Position numbers and translations under genes: made by a program
Notes under the pieces: generated by a model
Told to the model about the DNA's origin: nothing
What the model saw: the letters and a program-made list of their open reading frames with translations, nothing else
The model's database searches: none
From: Rhodospirillales bacterium
Lineage (GTDB): Bacteria; Pseudomonadota; Alphaproteobacteria; Rhodospirillales; Defluviicoccaceae
DNA length: 64,000 bases
NCBI GenBank assembly: GCA_016793875.1
Contig: JAEULG010000037.1
Span: 1 to 64,000 of the forward strand
Reading direction: 5' to 3'
In this document: positions 1 through 10,113 of the stretch, piece after piece
Numbering within the stretch: the stretch's first letter is position 1
Layout of the letters: every line of letters begins with the position of its first letter

Positions 1-43
1 TCGCCACCGCAGGTTCCCCCGTGCGCTTTACAGCGCAGGGGAC

Positions 44-1603
44 ATGGCGAATGATCGCGCCATGTCTCCGCTCGCGCCGCCGCCCCCGCAGTTCAACGTT
101 GCCCGCTACTGCCTTGCGGCGCACGCCGCCACCCGCCCGAAGAAGACGGCGCTGATCATCGCTGGCGGCGATGGCGCCGCCCGCTCCTGGAGCTACGCCG
201 AGCTGGACCGGATGGTCCGTCAGGTAGCTGGCGGGCTGAGCACCCTCGGGCTGCCCGCAGGGGCACGGCTGATGATCCGCACCGACAACGACCTGCCGTA
301 CGTGCTCGTCTTCTTCGCGGCGATGGCCGCCGGCTACGTGCCGCTGCCGTCGTCGGCCTCGCTGACCGGCGAGGAGGCGGAATTCCTGCTGGCGGACAGC
401 GGCGCCGCCGCTTTGGTGCTTTCGGCGCGGCTCAGCCTTGCCCATGACGTGCCGGCCGGGGTGCGCGTGCTCCACGATACCGACATCAGCCATTTTGCCG
501 AGAGCGGGCCGGTGACCGATTACGCCGGCACCGCCGCCGAGGACCCGGCCTTTCTGATCTATACCTCCGGCACCATCGGCCGGCCGAAGGGCGTCCTGCA
601 CGCCCACCGTGTCGCCTGGGGCCGCCGGCCGATGTACGATGGCTGGTACGGTATCGGCCCCGAGGACATCGTCCTGCACGCCGGCGCCTTCAACTGGACG
701 TATACCCTCGGCGTCGGCCTGATCGATCCGTGGGCTAACGGCGCCACCGCGGTGCTGTACAACGGGCCCACCGATCCGGCGGTGTGGCCGGAGCTGATCG
801 CGCGCTTCGGCGTCAGCATCTTCGCTACCGTTCCCAGCCTTTATCGCCGCATCCTGAAGTACGGCCGGTTCCAGCGCCAGGACCTGGCGACGCTCCGCCA
901 CGGGCTGAGCGCCGGCGAGGCTCTACCGCCCGCGGTGCAAAAGGCCTGGCAGGAGGCGACCGGGACCTCGCTGTACGAGGCCCTCGGGATGAGCGAGATC
1001 TCCACCTACATCTCGACCGGCCCCGGCATGGCGATCAGGCCCGGCAGTCCGGGACGGGCACAGCCGGGCCGGCGCATCGCCATTCTCGATGCCGATGCCG
1101 CGTGCGGCGAAGCCTGCCCGCTGCCGGCGGGTCAGGCGGGCCTGCTGGCGGTGCACCGCTCCGACCCCGGCCTGATGCTGGGTTACTGGCGTCGGCCGGA
1201 GGAGGAAGCGCTGGTCTTCCGGGGCGAGTGGTTCTGCGGCGGCGACATGGCGCACCTGGACGCGGACGGCTACGTCTGGTTCCATGGCCGCCACGACGAC
1301 ATCCTCAACCCCGGTGGCTTCCGGCTGTCGCCGCTGGAGATCGAGGGCGTGCTGGCGCACCACCCGATGGTGCACGAGGTTGCCGTCAGCGAAGTCTCGG
1401 TGTCGCCCGAGGTGCGCATCCTCGCGGCGTTCGTCGTGCCGGAGGGCGCCGCCGACGAGGCGGCGCTGCTCGCCTGGGCGAAGGAGCACCTCGCCAGCTA
1501 CAAGCTGCCGCGCCGCGTCGTCTTCGTTCCGCAACTGCCGCGCAACCGCGCCGGTAAGCTGCTGCGCCGCGACCTGCCGGCGACGGTCGACTCTGCCGCG
1601 TAG
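44..1603 (+). CDS. Acyl-CoA synthetase, benzoate-CoA ligase-like (ANL superfamily)
   Basis: This is an adenylate-forming enzyme that would activate a carboxylic acid to its acyl-AMP and then to the CoA thioester in the cytoplasm. The phosphate-binding motif YTSGTIGRPKG lies near residues 172-182. A GMSE motif, the GEWFCGGDMAHLDADGYVWF hinge-region block, and the C-terminal PRNRAGKLLRR with the catalytic lysine near residue 505 follow in the usual order. The length (519 aa) is normal for the family. A second ATG at 62 is an alternative start. The substrate is uncertain: overall form resembles benzoate-CoA ligases, but no aromatic-degradation genes are adjacent, so aryl specificity is inference. 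It converges on lysK with a 26-bp gap. Confidence 0.85.
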   Translation: MANDRAMSPLAPPPPQFNVARYCLAAHAATRPKKTALIIAGGDGAARSWSYAELDRMVRQVAGGLSTLGLPAGARLMIRTDNDLPYVLVFFAAMAAGYVPLPSSASLTGEEAEFLLADSGAAALVLSARLSLAHDVPAGVRVLHDTDISHFAESGPVTDYAGTAAEDPAFLIYTSGTIGRPKGVLHAHRVAWGRRPMYDGWYGIGPEDIVLHAGAFNWTYTLGVGLIDPWANGATAVLYNGPTDPAVWPELIARFGVSIFATVPSLYRRILKYGRFQRQDLATLRHGLSAGEALPPAVQKAWQEATGTSLYEALGMSEISTYISTGPGMAIRPGSPGRAQPGRRIAILDADAACGEACPLPAGQAGLLAVHRSDPGLMLGYWRRPEEEALVFRGEWFCGGDMAHLDADGYVWFHGRHDDILNPGGFRLSPLEIEGVLAHHPMVHEVAVSEVSVSPEVRILAAFVVPEGAADEAALLAWAKEHLASYKLPRRVVFVPQLPRNRAGKLLRRDLPATVDSAA

Positions 1604-1629
1604 CGGGGCCGTCCGTCTTCCCGCAAGCT

Positions 1630-3255
1630 TCAGACTGCCGGCGCCGCCAGATCCTCTCCGGCGCAGGCCCGGCCGATCAGCGCGATGGTCTCGGGAACGC
1701 CGTAGAGGGCGATGAACGAGCCCATGCGGGGCCCCTCCGGCTGTCCCAGCAGGATTTCGTAGAGGGCGCGGAACCAAGCCTTCAGGTCGGGGAAGCAGGC
1801 ATGGCGCTTGCCTATTTCGTAGACCACCGTCTGTAGCGCCTCGCCATCGGTGGGAGCCGATCCCAGTTCAGCGGCAAGGTCGGCCAGGGCAGCGGCTTCC
1901 TCCGCCGTCGCCCGCCGGTAGCGCAGCTGCGGCTTCACGAAATCGCGGTAGTAGGCGATCGCGTGATCAATCAGGCGGGCGACGATCGGCGCGCTTTCCG
2001 GCGTCACCTCCGGCCGGTAGCGCGAGACGAAGTGCCAGATCGCCGCCGGGCTCTCGCTGTGACAGACCGCCACCAGGTTGAGCAGGGTGGTAAAACCGAT
2101 CTCCGCCCCCGCCGGCGGAGGGGCACCGCCGTGGATGTGCCAGGCGGGATTGTCGAGCTGCGCCGCTGGCTGCTGGGCCGGGTAGCGGCGCAGCAGGTCG
2201 AGCCACTCATCGGTGGTCTTGGGGATTATGCCGAAGAACAGGCGCTTGGCGGTCTTCGGCTTCTGATACATGAACAGCGCGAGGCTCTCCGCCGGGGCGT
2301 AGGCGAGCCAGTCCTCCACGGCAAGGCCGTTGCCCTTCGACTTGGAGATCTTCTCGCCGCGCTCGTCGAGAAACAGCTCGTAAATGAAGCTGTGCGGCGG
2401 CCGGCCGCCCACCGTCTGGCAGATGCGGCTCGACAGCCGGACGGAATCGATCAGGTCCTTGCCCGACATCTCGTAGTCGACGCCGAGCGCCACCCAGCGC
2501 ATCGCCCAGTCCGCCTTCCACTGCAGCTTGCAGCGGCCGCCGGTCACCTCGGTCTCGACCCGCGAGCCGTCCTCCTCTTCGTAGACGATGGTGCCGGCGT
2601 CGGCATCGTGATGAACGACCGGCGCCTGCAGTACCTTGCCGCTGCGCGCCGAGACCGGCAGGAACGGGCTGTAGGTGGCCCGCCGCTCCGGTCCCAGTGT
2701 CGGCAGGATGATCTGCCGGATCGCCTCGTAGTGCCGGAGCAGCAGCAGCAGCGCCGCATCGAAGCTGCCGCTGCGGTAGCATTCGGTGGCGCTGAGGAAT
2801 TCATAGTCGAAGCCGAAGTGGTCGAGGAACGCCTTCAGCCGGGCGTTGTTGTGGGCGCCGAAGCTGGGATGGGTCCCGAACGGATCGGGAATATCGGTGA
2901 GCGGCTTGCCCAGGTGCCCGCGCAGCATCTCCTGCTGAGGCACGTTGTCCGGCACCTTGCGCAGGCCGTCCATATCATCGGAGAAGGCGAACAGCCGCGA
3001 GGGAACGTCGGACAGCAGCGAGAAGGCGCGGCGCACCATCGTGGTGCGGACGACTTCGCCGAAGGTGCCAATGTGCGGCAGCCCCGAAGGGCCGTAGCCG
3101 GTCTCGAACAGCACGTAACCCTTCTCCGGCGGACCGGCACGGAAGCGCTCCAGCAGCGCCCGCGCCTCGACGAACGGCCAGGCGCGGCTCTGCTGCGCCA
3201 GCGCACGCAGCGCCGGGTCGGTCGGGACGGGATCAGGCAAGGCGGCATCGTTCAT
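1630..3255 (-). CDS. lysK: Lysyl-tRNA synthetase, class I
   Basis: This enzyme charges tRNA-Lys and is the archaeal-type class I form, which is standard in many alphaproteobacteria in place of the class II LysS. The HIGH-type motif reads GLPHIGT (about residues 57-63) and the KMSKS-type loop reads KISKSKGN (about 302-309). The length is 541 aa. The open frame extends upstream to a TTG at 3309 that directly follows the ubiD stop, but I chose ATG 3255 because the MNDAALPDP start is a conventional ATG and the extra 18 residues look like translated spacer. It lies 54 bp downstream of ubiD on the same strand and is probably co-transcribed with it. Confidence 0.93.
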   Translation of the reverse strand: MNDAALPDPVPTDPALRALAQQSRAWPFVEARALLERFRAGPPEKGYVLFETGYGPSGLPHIGTFGEVVRTTMVRRAFSLLSDVPSRLFAFSDDMDGLRKVPDNVPQQEMLRGHLGKPLTDIPDPFGTHPSFGAHNNARLKAFLDHFGFDYEFLSATECYRSGSFDAALLLLLRHYEAIRQIILPTLGPERRATYSPFLPVSARSGKVLQAPVVHHDADAGTIVYEEEDGSRVETEVTGGRCKLQWKADWAMRWVALGVDYEMSGKDLIDSVRLSSRICQTVGGRPPHSFIYELFLDERGEKISKSKGNGLAVEDWLAYAPAESLALFMYQKPKTAKRLFFGIIPKTTDEWLDLLRRYPAQQPAAQLDNPAWHIHGGAPPPAGAEIGFTTLLNLVAVCHSESPAAIWHFVSRYRPEVTPESAPIVARLIDHAIAYYRDFVKPQLRYRRATAEEAAALADLAAELGSAPTDGEALQTVVYEIGKRHACFPDLKAWFRALYEILLGQPEGPRMGSFIALYGVPETIALIGRACAGEDLAAPAV

Positions 3256-3309
3256 CGGGACTACTCGGGCGGAATGATCGAGCGAGACGAGAGGAGATAC
3301 AGGTGGCAA

Positions 3310-4830
3310 TCATTTCCAGATCGGCCGGCCGCTGCCGGGAAGGCCGTAGGCATCCCATTTGCGGCTGACCAGATCAACCACGTCGTCAGTCATGCGGATC
3401 TTGCGGCCCCATTCACGCGACGTCTCCGGCTCCCACTTGGCAGTGGCGTCGATGCCGAGCTTGCTGCCTAGGCCGGACACCGGCGAGGCGAAATCCAGGT
3501 AGTCGATGGGCGTGTTCTCGATGACGGTGATGTCGCGTGCCGGATCGACGTTGGTGGACAACGCCCAGATCACGTCCTTCCAGTCGCGGGCGCAGATGTC
3601 AGCATCCACGACGATGACGAACTTGGTGTACATGAACTGGCGCAGGTAGGACCACACCGCCAGCATGATGCGCTTGGCGTGGCCGGGGTATGCCTTCTTC
3701 ATCGCCACGACCGCCACCCGGTAGGAACAGCCCTCCGGCGGCAGCCAGAAATCGACGATCTCGGGGAACTGCTGGCTGAGCAACGGGACGAAGACGTCGT
3801 TGAGCGCTTCGCCGAGAACCGACGGCTCGTCCGGCGGACGGCCGGTGAAGGTGGAGAGGTAGATGGGCTGGCGCCGCATGGTGATCGCCGTCACCCTGAA
3901 CACCGGGAACGGCTCGACCGCGTTGTAGTAGCCGGTGTGGTCGCCGTAAGGCCCTTCGTCGCCGTACTCGTCGAGCGAGACCAGCCCCTCCAGCACGATC
4001 TCGGCCTCCGCCGGCACCTTGAGCGGCACCGTCTTGCAGTCCACCAGCGCCACCTTGCTACCGCGCAGCAGCCCGGCGAACTGATATTCCGAGAGCGTAT
4101 CCGGAACCGGCGTCACTGCCGCGAGGATGGTGCCGGGATCGGCGCCGATGACGGCGGCCGCCGGCAATGGCTCGGCACGGCTGTCCTTCCAGCGGGCGTG
4201 GTGCTGGGCGCCGCCGCGGTGCTTCAGCCAGCGCATGTAGGTGGCGTCGCGGCCGGTGACCTGCATCCGGTAGATGCCGAGATTGGCGACATCGCGCCGG
4301 TCGCCGCCGCCGTCGCCGGACGGGCCCTGCGTGACCACCAGCGGCCAAGTGATCAGCGGCGCGGGCTCGCCTGGCCAGCACGACTGGATCGGCAGCAGCC
4401 CGAGGTCGACGTCCTCGCCGGTGAGCACCACCTCCTGGCACGGCGCCGAGCCCACCGTCTTCGGCCGCATCGCCATCACCGTGCGCAGCAGCGGCAGCAT
4501 ATCGAGGGCCTCGCGCCAGCCGCCGGGGGGCTCCGGCTGGCGCAGGAAGGCAAGCGTCTCGCCCACTTCGCGCAGCCCGCCCGGCTCGCGGTCCATGCCC
4601 CAGGCGACCCGCTCGACGGTGCCGAAAAGGTTCACCAGCACCGGCATGCCGTAGCGGCTGCCGTCGGCGCGGACGACGTTTTCGAACAGCACCGCGGGGC
4701 CGCCGTCAGCAAGGAGCCGGGTCTGGATCTCGGTCATCTCCAGCACCGGCGAGACCGGCTCGCGCACCCGCACCAGCCGCCCCTGCCGTTCGAGGCGGGT
4801 CATGAACTCTCGCAGGGAGCGGTAGGGCAT
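3310..4830 (-). CDS. ubiD: UbiD family decarboxylase
   Basis: This is a prenylated-FMN-dependent (de)carboxylase, in ubiquinone synthesis removing the carboxylate of 3-polyprenyl-4-hydroxybenzoate. The active-site block [12 protein letters not shown] is at about residue 292 and the length (506 aa) fits the family. ATG 4830 (MPYRSLREF) is preferred over ATG 4890, because UbiD proteins typically begin at this motif. No ubiX (flavin prenyltransferase) lies next to it. The UbiQ role is the default assignment. A decarboxylase of other aromatic acids cannot be excluded, given the CoA ligase just beyond lysK. Confidence 0.88.
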   Translation of the reverse strand: MPYRSLREFMTRLERQGRLVRVREPVSPVLEMTEIQTRLLADGGPAVLFENVVRADGSRYGMPVLVNLFGTVERVAWGMDREPGGLREVGETLAFLRQPEPPGGWREALDMLPLLRTVMAMRPKTVGSAPCQEVVLTGEDVDLGLLPIQSCWPGEPAPLITWPLVVTQGPSGDGGGDRRDVANLGIYRMQVTGRDATYMRWLKHRGGAQHHARWKDSRAEPLPAAAVIGADPGTILAAVTPVPDTLSEYQFAGLLRGSKVALVDCKTVPLKVPAEAEIVLEGLVSLDEYGDEGPYGDHTGYYNAVEPFPVFRVTAITMRRQPIYLSTFTGRPPDEPSVLGEALNDVFVPLLSQQFPEIVDFWLPPEGCSYRVAVVAMKKAYPGHAKRIMLAVWSYLRQFMYTKFVIVVDADICARDWKDVIWALSTNVDPARDITVIENTPIDYLDFASPVSGLGSKLGIDATAKWEPETSREWGRKIRMTDDVVDLVSRKWDAYGLPGSGRPIWK

Positions 4831-4948
4831 CCGTTTGTCTCGTCGTGGCCGGGCACAGCCATCCGAGCGCAGGCGCAGGGCCGGCGTCAAGGCGGAACCG
4901 GTATGCTTCGCGATAACCCCGCGATACGCTAGAGAGAGACCGAGGGGC

Positions 4949-5722
4949 TCAGATCTTTGCCAGCTGGCGCCGCGCCTCCTCGGCGACCGACTTCATGACG
5001 TCGAGCGGAACGTGCCCGACGAGGCTGTGACCCATGCCACCATCCGCCCAGGCGAAGCCCACAATGCTGCCATGGGAGTGCTGCTCCAGCGGCGCATCCG
5101 CGTCTTTGCGCATTGGACGGCTGAGCATCACCAGCCGCGTGCCGGCCTCGTCCTCGTACATGAAGAGGACGGCCGGCCCATGTCCGGTGGCGACGAGACG
5201 GCCGCCCATGAAATCGAAACCGAACGTCGTCAGATCAGGCACGGTCACCGGGCGGCTGAACCGTTTCGATATCCACTCCACCAGTGTGGTGCGCTCCGCC
5301 ACGCCCAGTTCCACCGGCTGCAGCAAGTCTGGCGCATAGACATCGTAGTTCTCTCCCGCTTCGCGGGCGAGGGCGGCTATGCCAGCGGGCACCGGGTCGA
5401 CCAGGACATGGAGCGACCAACCGGCAAGCGCGCCGGCAGAGAAAATCAGCAAGGCCACCGCGCGGCGGCGCCAGGGAGCGAGGCTGGCCCGGCGGTGCGC
5501 CTCCATCATCCGGGCGAGGTCCATCTCCGCCGGCAGCGGCTCCTCGGCGACCGGTGCGAGCGCCGCGCGCAGGATGTCCCGTTGCATCCGGTAAGATTCG
5601 ACACGAAGGTCTGCCTCGAGGTGCCGGCGGAGGTAGAAGACGACCTCGCCCCGTCGAGACTCATCGAGGGCATCGTCGACGTAGGCCTGGAGGTCGTCTT
5701 CGCTGATCGGACGACCGGTCAC
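4949..5722 (-). CDS. Transmembrane anti-sigma factor
   Basis: This protein likely sequesters the ECF sigma factor encoded immediately upstream. The N-terminal segment ([15 protein letters not shown]...) is typical of anti-sigma domains, followed by one hydrophobic helix near residues 86-106 ([17 protein letters not shown]) and a periplasmic C-terminal domain of about 150 residues. It lacks the HxxxCxxC zinc motif of ZAS anti-sigma factors, so a redox-zinc release mechanism is unlikely. The start overlaps the sigma gene stop by 4 nt (ATGA), which implies translational coupling. The inducing signal is unknown. Confidence 0.82.
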   Translation of the reverse strand: MTGRPISEDDLQAYVDDALDESRRGEVVFYLRRHLEADLRVESYRMQRDILRAALAPVAEEPLPAEMDLARMMEAHRRASLAPWRRRAVALLIFSAGALAGWSLHVLVDPVPAGIAALAREAGENYDVYAPDLLQPVELGVAERTTLVEWISKRFSRPVTVPDLTTFGFDFMGGRLVATGHGPAVLFMYEDEAGTRLVMLSRPMRKDADAPLEQHSHGSIVGFAWADGGMGHSLVGHVPLDVMKSVAEEARRQLAKI

Positions 5723-6255
5723 TTGACCCTCCGCAGGTAGGGACGGCGCCGCAACCTCACCCTCGGAGTGGTCGTATCCCCTTCCAGGAGCCGGCGCAGC
5801 TTCTCGCGACCGCGGGCGAGGCGCGATATCACCGTTCCAATCGGCACCGCCAGGACTTCAGCCGTCTCGGCGTAGGTGAAGTCCTCCACGCCGACGAGCA
5901 GGACCACGCTGCACTGATCTTCCGGCAACTCCGCGAGCGCCCGCAGCAGATCGCGCTGCTGCAGCCTGTCCTCCTGCGTCCGCTGTGCAAAAAGCTGATC
6001 ATCACCCGCCGCGTCCGCCCTCCGGTGACCTTGACGCTGCATCTGGCGCAGCCGGTTGACTGCCAAATTATGCAGAATGGCAAAAACCCAACTGCGCGGA
6101 TCGCGGTCCTTGCGGCGCCGGTGCCATGTGGCGACGGCACGCTCCAGACAGTCCTGCACCAGATCGTCCGCGGTGGCGCGGTTGCGCACCAGCGCCCGCG
6201 CATATCGCCGCAGGCCGGGAATCAAGGGTTCGATCTGCAGCAGGATATCCTTCAT
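5719..6255 (-). CDS. RNA polymerase ECF-type sigma factor
   Basis: This 178-aa ECF sigma factor has region 2 (ATADDLVQDCLERAVATWH, about residues 28-46) and a region 4 helix-turn-helix (TYAETAEVLAVPIGTVISRL, about 126-145). The conserved ALAELPEDQ linker lies between them. It is the first gene of a two-gene operon with its cognate anti-sigma factor. The upstream region is shared with the divergent DUF763 gene. No ECF -35/-10 pair could be assigned there with confidence, so autoregulation is plausible but not shown. Confidence 0.92.
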   Translation of the reverse strand: MKDILLQIEPLIPGLRRYARALVRNRATADDLVQDCLERAVATWHRRRKDRDPRSWVFAILHNLAVNRLRQMQRQGHRRADAAGDDQLFAQRTQEDRLQQRDLLRALAELPEDQCSVVLLVGVEDFTYAETAEVLAVPIGTVISRLARGREKLRRLLEGDTTTPRVRLRRRPYLRRVK

Positions 6256-6579
6256 TGCATGCTCATCACCCTTATCAATGCGCTGGCACCATCCCCAGGG
6301 CAGCCACCACCGCCCGGGGAGGCGGCAGCCGCCGGATAGCCCACCTTAGGCACCGGCTCCCCATACCATAGATGGCGGGAGCAAGATGCCCGCAGGGCGG
6401 ACTTATTCCCGCTCGCCGCCCCGCCACCCGGCTCCCCGATCAAAAAAACAACCGGGGCCCGAATAATCGCCTTTACCAAGCGAAAGAATTTAGGCGCAAA
6501 TCGCCTGACATGCACGCCGAGACCGTGCGATGGCCTATGCTATTGTTGATTTCACGCTTGTTCCGCAGGGAGGGTTTCC
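6256..6579. other. Divergent intergenic region, no gene
   Basis: This 324-bp stretch separates the sigma-factor operon (leftward) from the DUF763 gene (rightward) and must hold both promoters. It has an A-rich patch near 6440 and an AT-richer segment at 6470-6550, where promoters are most likely. I see no convincing open frame or structured RNA. The only clear signal is the AGGGAGG ribosome-binding site at about 6567-6573 for the GTG start at 6580. Confidence 0.5.
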
Positions 6580-7857
6580 GTGGCTCGACGGGCAGGCAGC
6601 GCTGATCTGCCCTTGCACACCGGCCGAGTGCCGGCTTGGCTGGCGCAGCGCATGGCCCGAATGGGCGCGCTCATCACCGAGGTCATCGTGCACCACTATG
6701 GTCGCGACGAGTTCCTCCGCCGGCTATCCCATCCTTTCTGGTTCCAGTCGTTCGGAGCGGTCATGGGGATGGACTGGCACTCCTCCGGCATCACCACCAG
6801 CGTCATCGGTGCGTTGAAGCGGGGGCTTGCCCCGCTGAGCGGCGAACTCGGCGTCCACGTCTGCGGCGGTCGCGGCCGCCATTCGCGGCGGACACCGAAG
6901 GAACTGACCGACATCGCCGAACGCATCGGCCTCGACGGGACCGCACTGGTCAATGCCAGCCGGCTCGTCGCCAAGGTCGACAGCGCCGCGGTGCAGGATG
7001 GTTTTGATCTCTACCTGCATGGTTTCGTCGTCACCGACGATGGTCACTGGGTCGTCGTACAGCAGGGGATGAATGGATCCAGCCGGCTTGCCCGCCGCTA
7101 CCACTGGCTGTCCGAGGACCTGCGCAGCTTCGTCGAGACGCCGCACGCTGCCATAGACGGCCCCAGCCAGGGGGAGATCGTCAACCTTACCGATCGCCGG
7201 GCGGCAACCTCGCGGGCTCGTCAGCTCGAGCTGATCGCCACCCGCGGACCGGACGGTATCGTTGCCGAGATTGCCGCCCGGCAGGCGCGAAGCGCATCGC
7301 CGCCGGAGGAGCCGCCCGGTCAGCTGTCACTTCCGCATCTCGCCCTCCCTGCCCGGCACGACGTTCGCCCGCAAGACGTGATCCTGCGCAGGCTGCACGG
7401 GGCGCTGGCAGCCGCGGCGGAGGCCGGCCCAGCGGATTTTGCCGACCTGCTGCTGGTGCCGGGGGTCGGCGCCCGCACCATCGCGGCCCTGGCGACGGTG
7501 GCCGAGGTGATGCACGGGGCGCCTTGCCGTTTTGCCGATCCGGCCCGGTTTTCCCTCGCGCATGGCGGCAAGGACGGGCACCCCTACCCGGTGCCGGTCG
7601 GGGTCTACGACAGGACCCTCGCGGTGCTGAAAGCGGCGGTCGCAAAAGCGAAACTCGGCAACGACGAGCGGCTGGAAGCGCTGCGCCGCCTGGATGCGCA
7701 AGCCCGTCGGCTGGAACGCCAGGTTAGCGGCCCATCGCTTCCCGCGTTCGTCACCAGCGAGCGGCGGTCCTCACCGGTGTACGGCGGACGCAGCATCTTC
7801 GGCTGGGAGCCGTCGTTGCCAGCGTCGCCTCCCACAGCACAGAGGCACCGACGCTGA
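6580..7857 (+). CDS. DUF763 domain-containing protein
   Basis: This 425-aa protein matches the DUF763 family, with the diagnostic blocks GSADLPLHTGRVPAWLAQRM near the N terminus and HPFWFQSFGAVMGMDWHSSG at about residues 51-70. The C-terminal third includes an HhH-like VPGVGARTIAAL (about 302-313), suggestive of nucleic-acid binding. The biochemical role of the family is not established. It starts at GTG 6580, supported by the AGGGAGG site about 7 nt upstream. It appears to be a single-gene unit. Confidence 0.8.
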   Translation: MARRAGSADLPLHTGRVPAWLAQRMARMGALITEVIVHHYGRDEFLRRLSHPFWFQSFGAVMGMDWHSSGITTSVIGALKRGLAPLSGELGVHVCGGRGRHSRRTPKELTDIAERIGLDGTALVNASRLVAKVDSAAVQDGFDLYLHGFVVTDDGHWVVVQQGMNGSSRLARRYHWLSEDLRSFVETPHAAIDGPSQGEIVNLTDRRAATSRARQLELIATRGPDGIVAEIAARQARSASPPEEPPGQLSLPHLALPARHDVRPQDVILRRLHGALAAAAEAGPADFADLLLVPGVGARTIAALATVAEVMHGAPCRFADPARFSLAHGGKDGHPYPVPVGVYDRTLAVLKAAVAKAKLGNDERLEALRRLDAQARRLERQVSGPSLPAFVTSERRSSPVYGGRSIFGWEPSLPASPPTAQRHRR

Positions 7858-7902
7858 GCTGACGGCAAACCTCTGCATCAGCGACCGGCCGACACCGGCA
7901 GG

Positions 7903-8436
7903 CTATTCGCTGGCGGCTCCGGGCAGCCGGGTGTTGGCGTCGATGATCCCCTCGCTGATCTGGGCGAGGGTGAGACCGCGAACGCGCCGCAAGTCGGCCC
8001 CGCGGAGATCGGCGCCGCGCAGTGCGGCCTGCGTCAGATCGGCGTCGTGCAGGTCGGCGCGATGCAGATCGGCATCGTCGAGACGGGCATCGCGCAGGTC
8101 GGCGCCATGCAGATCGGCGTCGTGCAGATCAGCCCATTGCAAGTCGGCGCTGCGCAGGTTCGCGCCGTGGAGGTCGCAGCGGTGAAGATCGGCACCCAGC
8201 AATTCGCAGCCGCACAGCGCCGCGTCATGCAGGTCGGCGCGATGCAGGTCGGCATCGCTGAGCAGCACCTCGCGCAGATCCAGCTGGTGAAGGTCGCGGC
8301 CATGCAGGTCGGCCCGTTTGCCACATTCCCATCCTGATGCCACCCATTGCTGATGGCGGTCGAGAACCGGAACAAGATCAGCCGCCTCGACCGGTCTGGC
8401 CAAGCAAGTCTCGTCACTCGTGTCCCGGCTGCTCAT
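7903..8436 (-). CDS. Pentapeptide-repeat protein
   Basis: This protein contains about 24 consecutive A(D/N)L-xx repeats (ADLHG, ADLHR, ADLRD and similar) from about residue 42 to 155, which fold as a right-handed quadrilateral beta-helix. Some members mimic DNA and protect gyrase from quinolones, but most have unknown roles, and nothing here points to gyrase. ATG 8436 (MSSRDTSDE) is chosen over 8484 because a GGGGATGGG purine stretch lies just upstream. On the DNA level the repeats give a run of near-direct 15-bp repeats at 7990-8300. It is monocistronic and convergent with the DUF763 gene. Confidence 0.85.
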   Translation of the reverse strand: MSSRDTSDETCLARPVEAADLVPVLDRHQQWVASGWECGKRADLHGRDLHQLDLREVLLSDADLHRADLHDAALCGCELLGADLHRCDLHGANLRSADLQWADLHDADLHGADLRDARLDDADLHRADLHDADLTQAALRGADLRGADLRRVRGLTLAQISEGIIDANTRLPGAASE

Positions 8437-9150
8437 CGTCCCATCCCCGATCTTCGCCAAGCTTACAGGAGCCCATTTCAGCACTCGGTGTGCCTGTTTG
8501 CCAGTGCAAAATAGCTGGTTTTTGCGCGTGCGTGCGGCATCGACTCGACATCACGGCCCGCGCCGAGGAGCGCGATAATGCTGCAACAGTGTTGTAAGCT
8601 CCTCCCGGAAGCCGCTGTTGCCTTTGCATGATTCGGCCAAGCGTGCTAGAAACGGACCGTCGTCAAGAGCGTATGAGTTGCAGTCGTCGAAGCGGGGCAT
8701 CCCCGTCGGCCGGCCGCTCAGATTTCTGGTGCTGTAGTTGCCCAGATGGGCCAGTTTCCAGGGTTGGGCGTACCCGGACGGCGCGTCGCAACGGGAGCGG
8801 TAGCAGCGCACGATGCCGGTTGGAAACCATCCGTTGATCCGACAGATGGCTCCGGCCACGACTTCAACGAGCATTCTGCGCGCGAGGCGATCGCGCGATC
8901 GCGTGACAGCAAAACTGTTGAAACGAGTACGGGTCGCTCATCGCTAGCGGGCAAGCCGTGTCCGGCACCCTTTCCAACCTGCGCCGTCCAATCGTCACAG
9001 CGTAACAAGCGCGGGAAAAATGGGCATTCGGACAACCCGCAACAGGTGAGCAGCGCCGATCGACCGCATTGCCGGCGGAGCACCGGCAACGGCGTCGTCG
9101 GCGTAACGGGAGCAACGATCGAGCTACGTCAATTGAGGGAGTTGGAGAGC
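8437..9150. other. Long intergenic region without a convincing gene
   Basis: This stretch of about 710 bp lies between the divergent pentapeptide gene and the OmpA-like gene. Open frames of 108 aa (8551-8874, minus) and 124 aa (8718-9089, minus) cover parts of it, but they have no recognisable domain, no good ribosome-binding site and overlap each other. I treat it as regulatory or decayed DNA. No hairpin terminator or tRNA was found. Confidence 0.4.
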
Positions 9151-10059
9151 ATGCGCAGGGGTTGGAGATTTGCGCTTGCCACCTTGTCGATCCTTGTGGT
9201 CACAGGGTGTGTCGGCTTTGACCTGAAGGACGCCAAGAGCGTCAAGCCGGGCGGAACGCCGTTCGATCAGGCCTTGTACAAGGAGTACCTGCTGCAGTCG
9301 GAGTCGGAGTTCAAGCAGGCCAACTATTCATCGTCCGACTTGTGGGCCAAGAAGGCCGTCCTGGCTGCCAAGGGCCAGACGCCGAAGCCGACGCAGGTCA
9401 GCGACTGGCGCCTTCCTTCGGCGGTGACGCCGGAGATCACCGCCGCGCGGCAACGGCTGCAGGCGGCGCTGGACAAGGGCGGCGGCAACGTTGCCCCGAA
9501 CGAGATGGCGAAGGCACAGGTTGGCTTCGATTGCTGGTGCGAGCAGCAGCGGGTCGAGGAGAACTTCCAGCCTGACGACATCGCGTGGTGCCGGCGGGCG
9601 TTCTACGACAACATCGCCAAGGTCGAAGCGGCAACCGCGCCGAAGCCGGTCGCAGCCAAGCCCGAGGCCGTCAAGGACTTCATGGTGTTCTTCGACTGGA
9701 ACAAGGCGACGCTAACGCCGGAGGCACGCAAGATCATCAGTGACTCCGTCGCCCAGGCCAAGTCGACGGGAGCCAAGCAGGTCAAGATCGTCGGCCACAC
9801 CGATACCTCCGGTTCGGCCGCCTACAACCTGCGCCTCTCCGTGCGCCGCGCCGAAGCGGTCCGGGCGGAGATGGTTCGCCTGGGCGTTCCCGCCGCCGCC
9901 ATCACCATCGAAGGCCGCGGCCAGGAAGATCTGCTGGTGCCGACCGCCGATGGCGTTCGCGAGCCGCAGAACCGCCGCGCCGTCATCTCGTTCCCTAAGG
10001 TGGGAGCGAGCCTGACGCCGGCAAACCGGGAAGTGGCGCTCATCGAGCTGGTCCACTAG
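9151..10059 (+). CDS. OmpA-family peptidoglycan-associated lipoprotein
   Basis: This is a 302-aa outer-membrane lipoprotein. A type II signal peptide ends in VVTGC with the lipidated cysteine at residue 20. The C-terminal OmpA domain (about residues 174-295) carries the peptidoglycan-binding signature (FFDWNKATLTPEA, GHTDTSGSAAYNLRLSVRRA, NRRAV). It would tether the outer membrane to the cell wall. The middle (about 80-150) has a cysteine pair, DCWCEQQ, that is not part of the OmpA domain. ATG 9151 is preferred to the upstream 8746 because of the GAGGGAGTTGGAGAG site directly before it and the signal peptide. A strong terminator follows. Confidence 0.9.
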   Translation: MRRGWRFALATLSILVVTGCVGFDLKDAKSVKPGGTPFDQALYKEYLLQSESEFKQANYSSSDLWAKKAVLAAKGQTPKPTQVSDWRLPSAVTPEITAARQRLQAALDKGGGNVAPNEMAKAQVGFDCWCEQQRVEENFQPDDIAWCRRAFYDNIAKVEAATAPKPVAAKPEAVKDFMVFFDWNKATLTPEARKIISDSVAQAKSTGAKQVKIVGHTDTSGSAAYNLRLSVRRAEAVRAEMVRLGVPAAAITIEGRGQEDLLVPTADGVREPQNRRAVISFPKVGASLTPANREVALIELVH

Positions 10060-10084
10060 CGGCATCTGCCCGTGCTTCGTTTCG

Positions 10085-10113
10085 AGGCGCTGCCTTCGGG
10101 CAGCGCCTTTTTC
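10085..10113 (+). terminator. Rho-independent terminator of the OmpA-like gene
   Basis: A perfect stem GGCGCTGCC / GGCAGCGCC with a stable TTCG tetraloop is followed by a run of five T. It begins 26 nt after the stop codon of the lipoprotein gene. Confidence 0.93.

Noticed and set aside
1963-3471. 502-aa open frame antisense to lysK (and other long antisense frames such as 41457-43949)
   Set aside because: GC-rich DNA leaves long antisense frames. These are arginine/alanine-rich shadows opposite clear genes.
7990-8300. Regular 15-bp near-repeats that could suggest a CRISPR or minisatellite
   Set aside because: They are the coding repeats of the pentapeptide protein, with no spacers. No CRISPR array or cas gene is present in the window.
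8551-8874. 108-aa minus-strand frame between the pentapeptide and OmpA-like genes
   Set aside because: There is no ribosome-binding site or recognisable motif, and it overlaps another equally unsupported frame.
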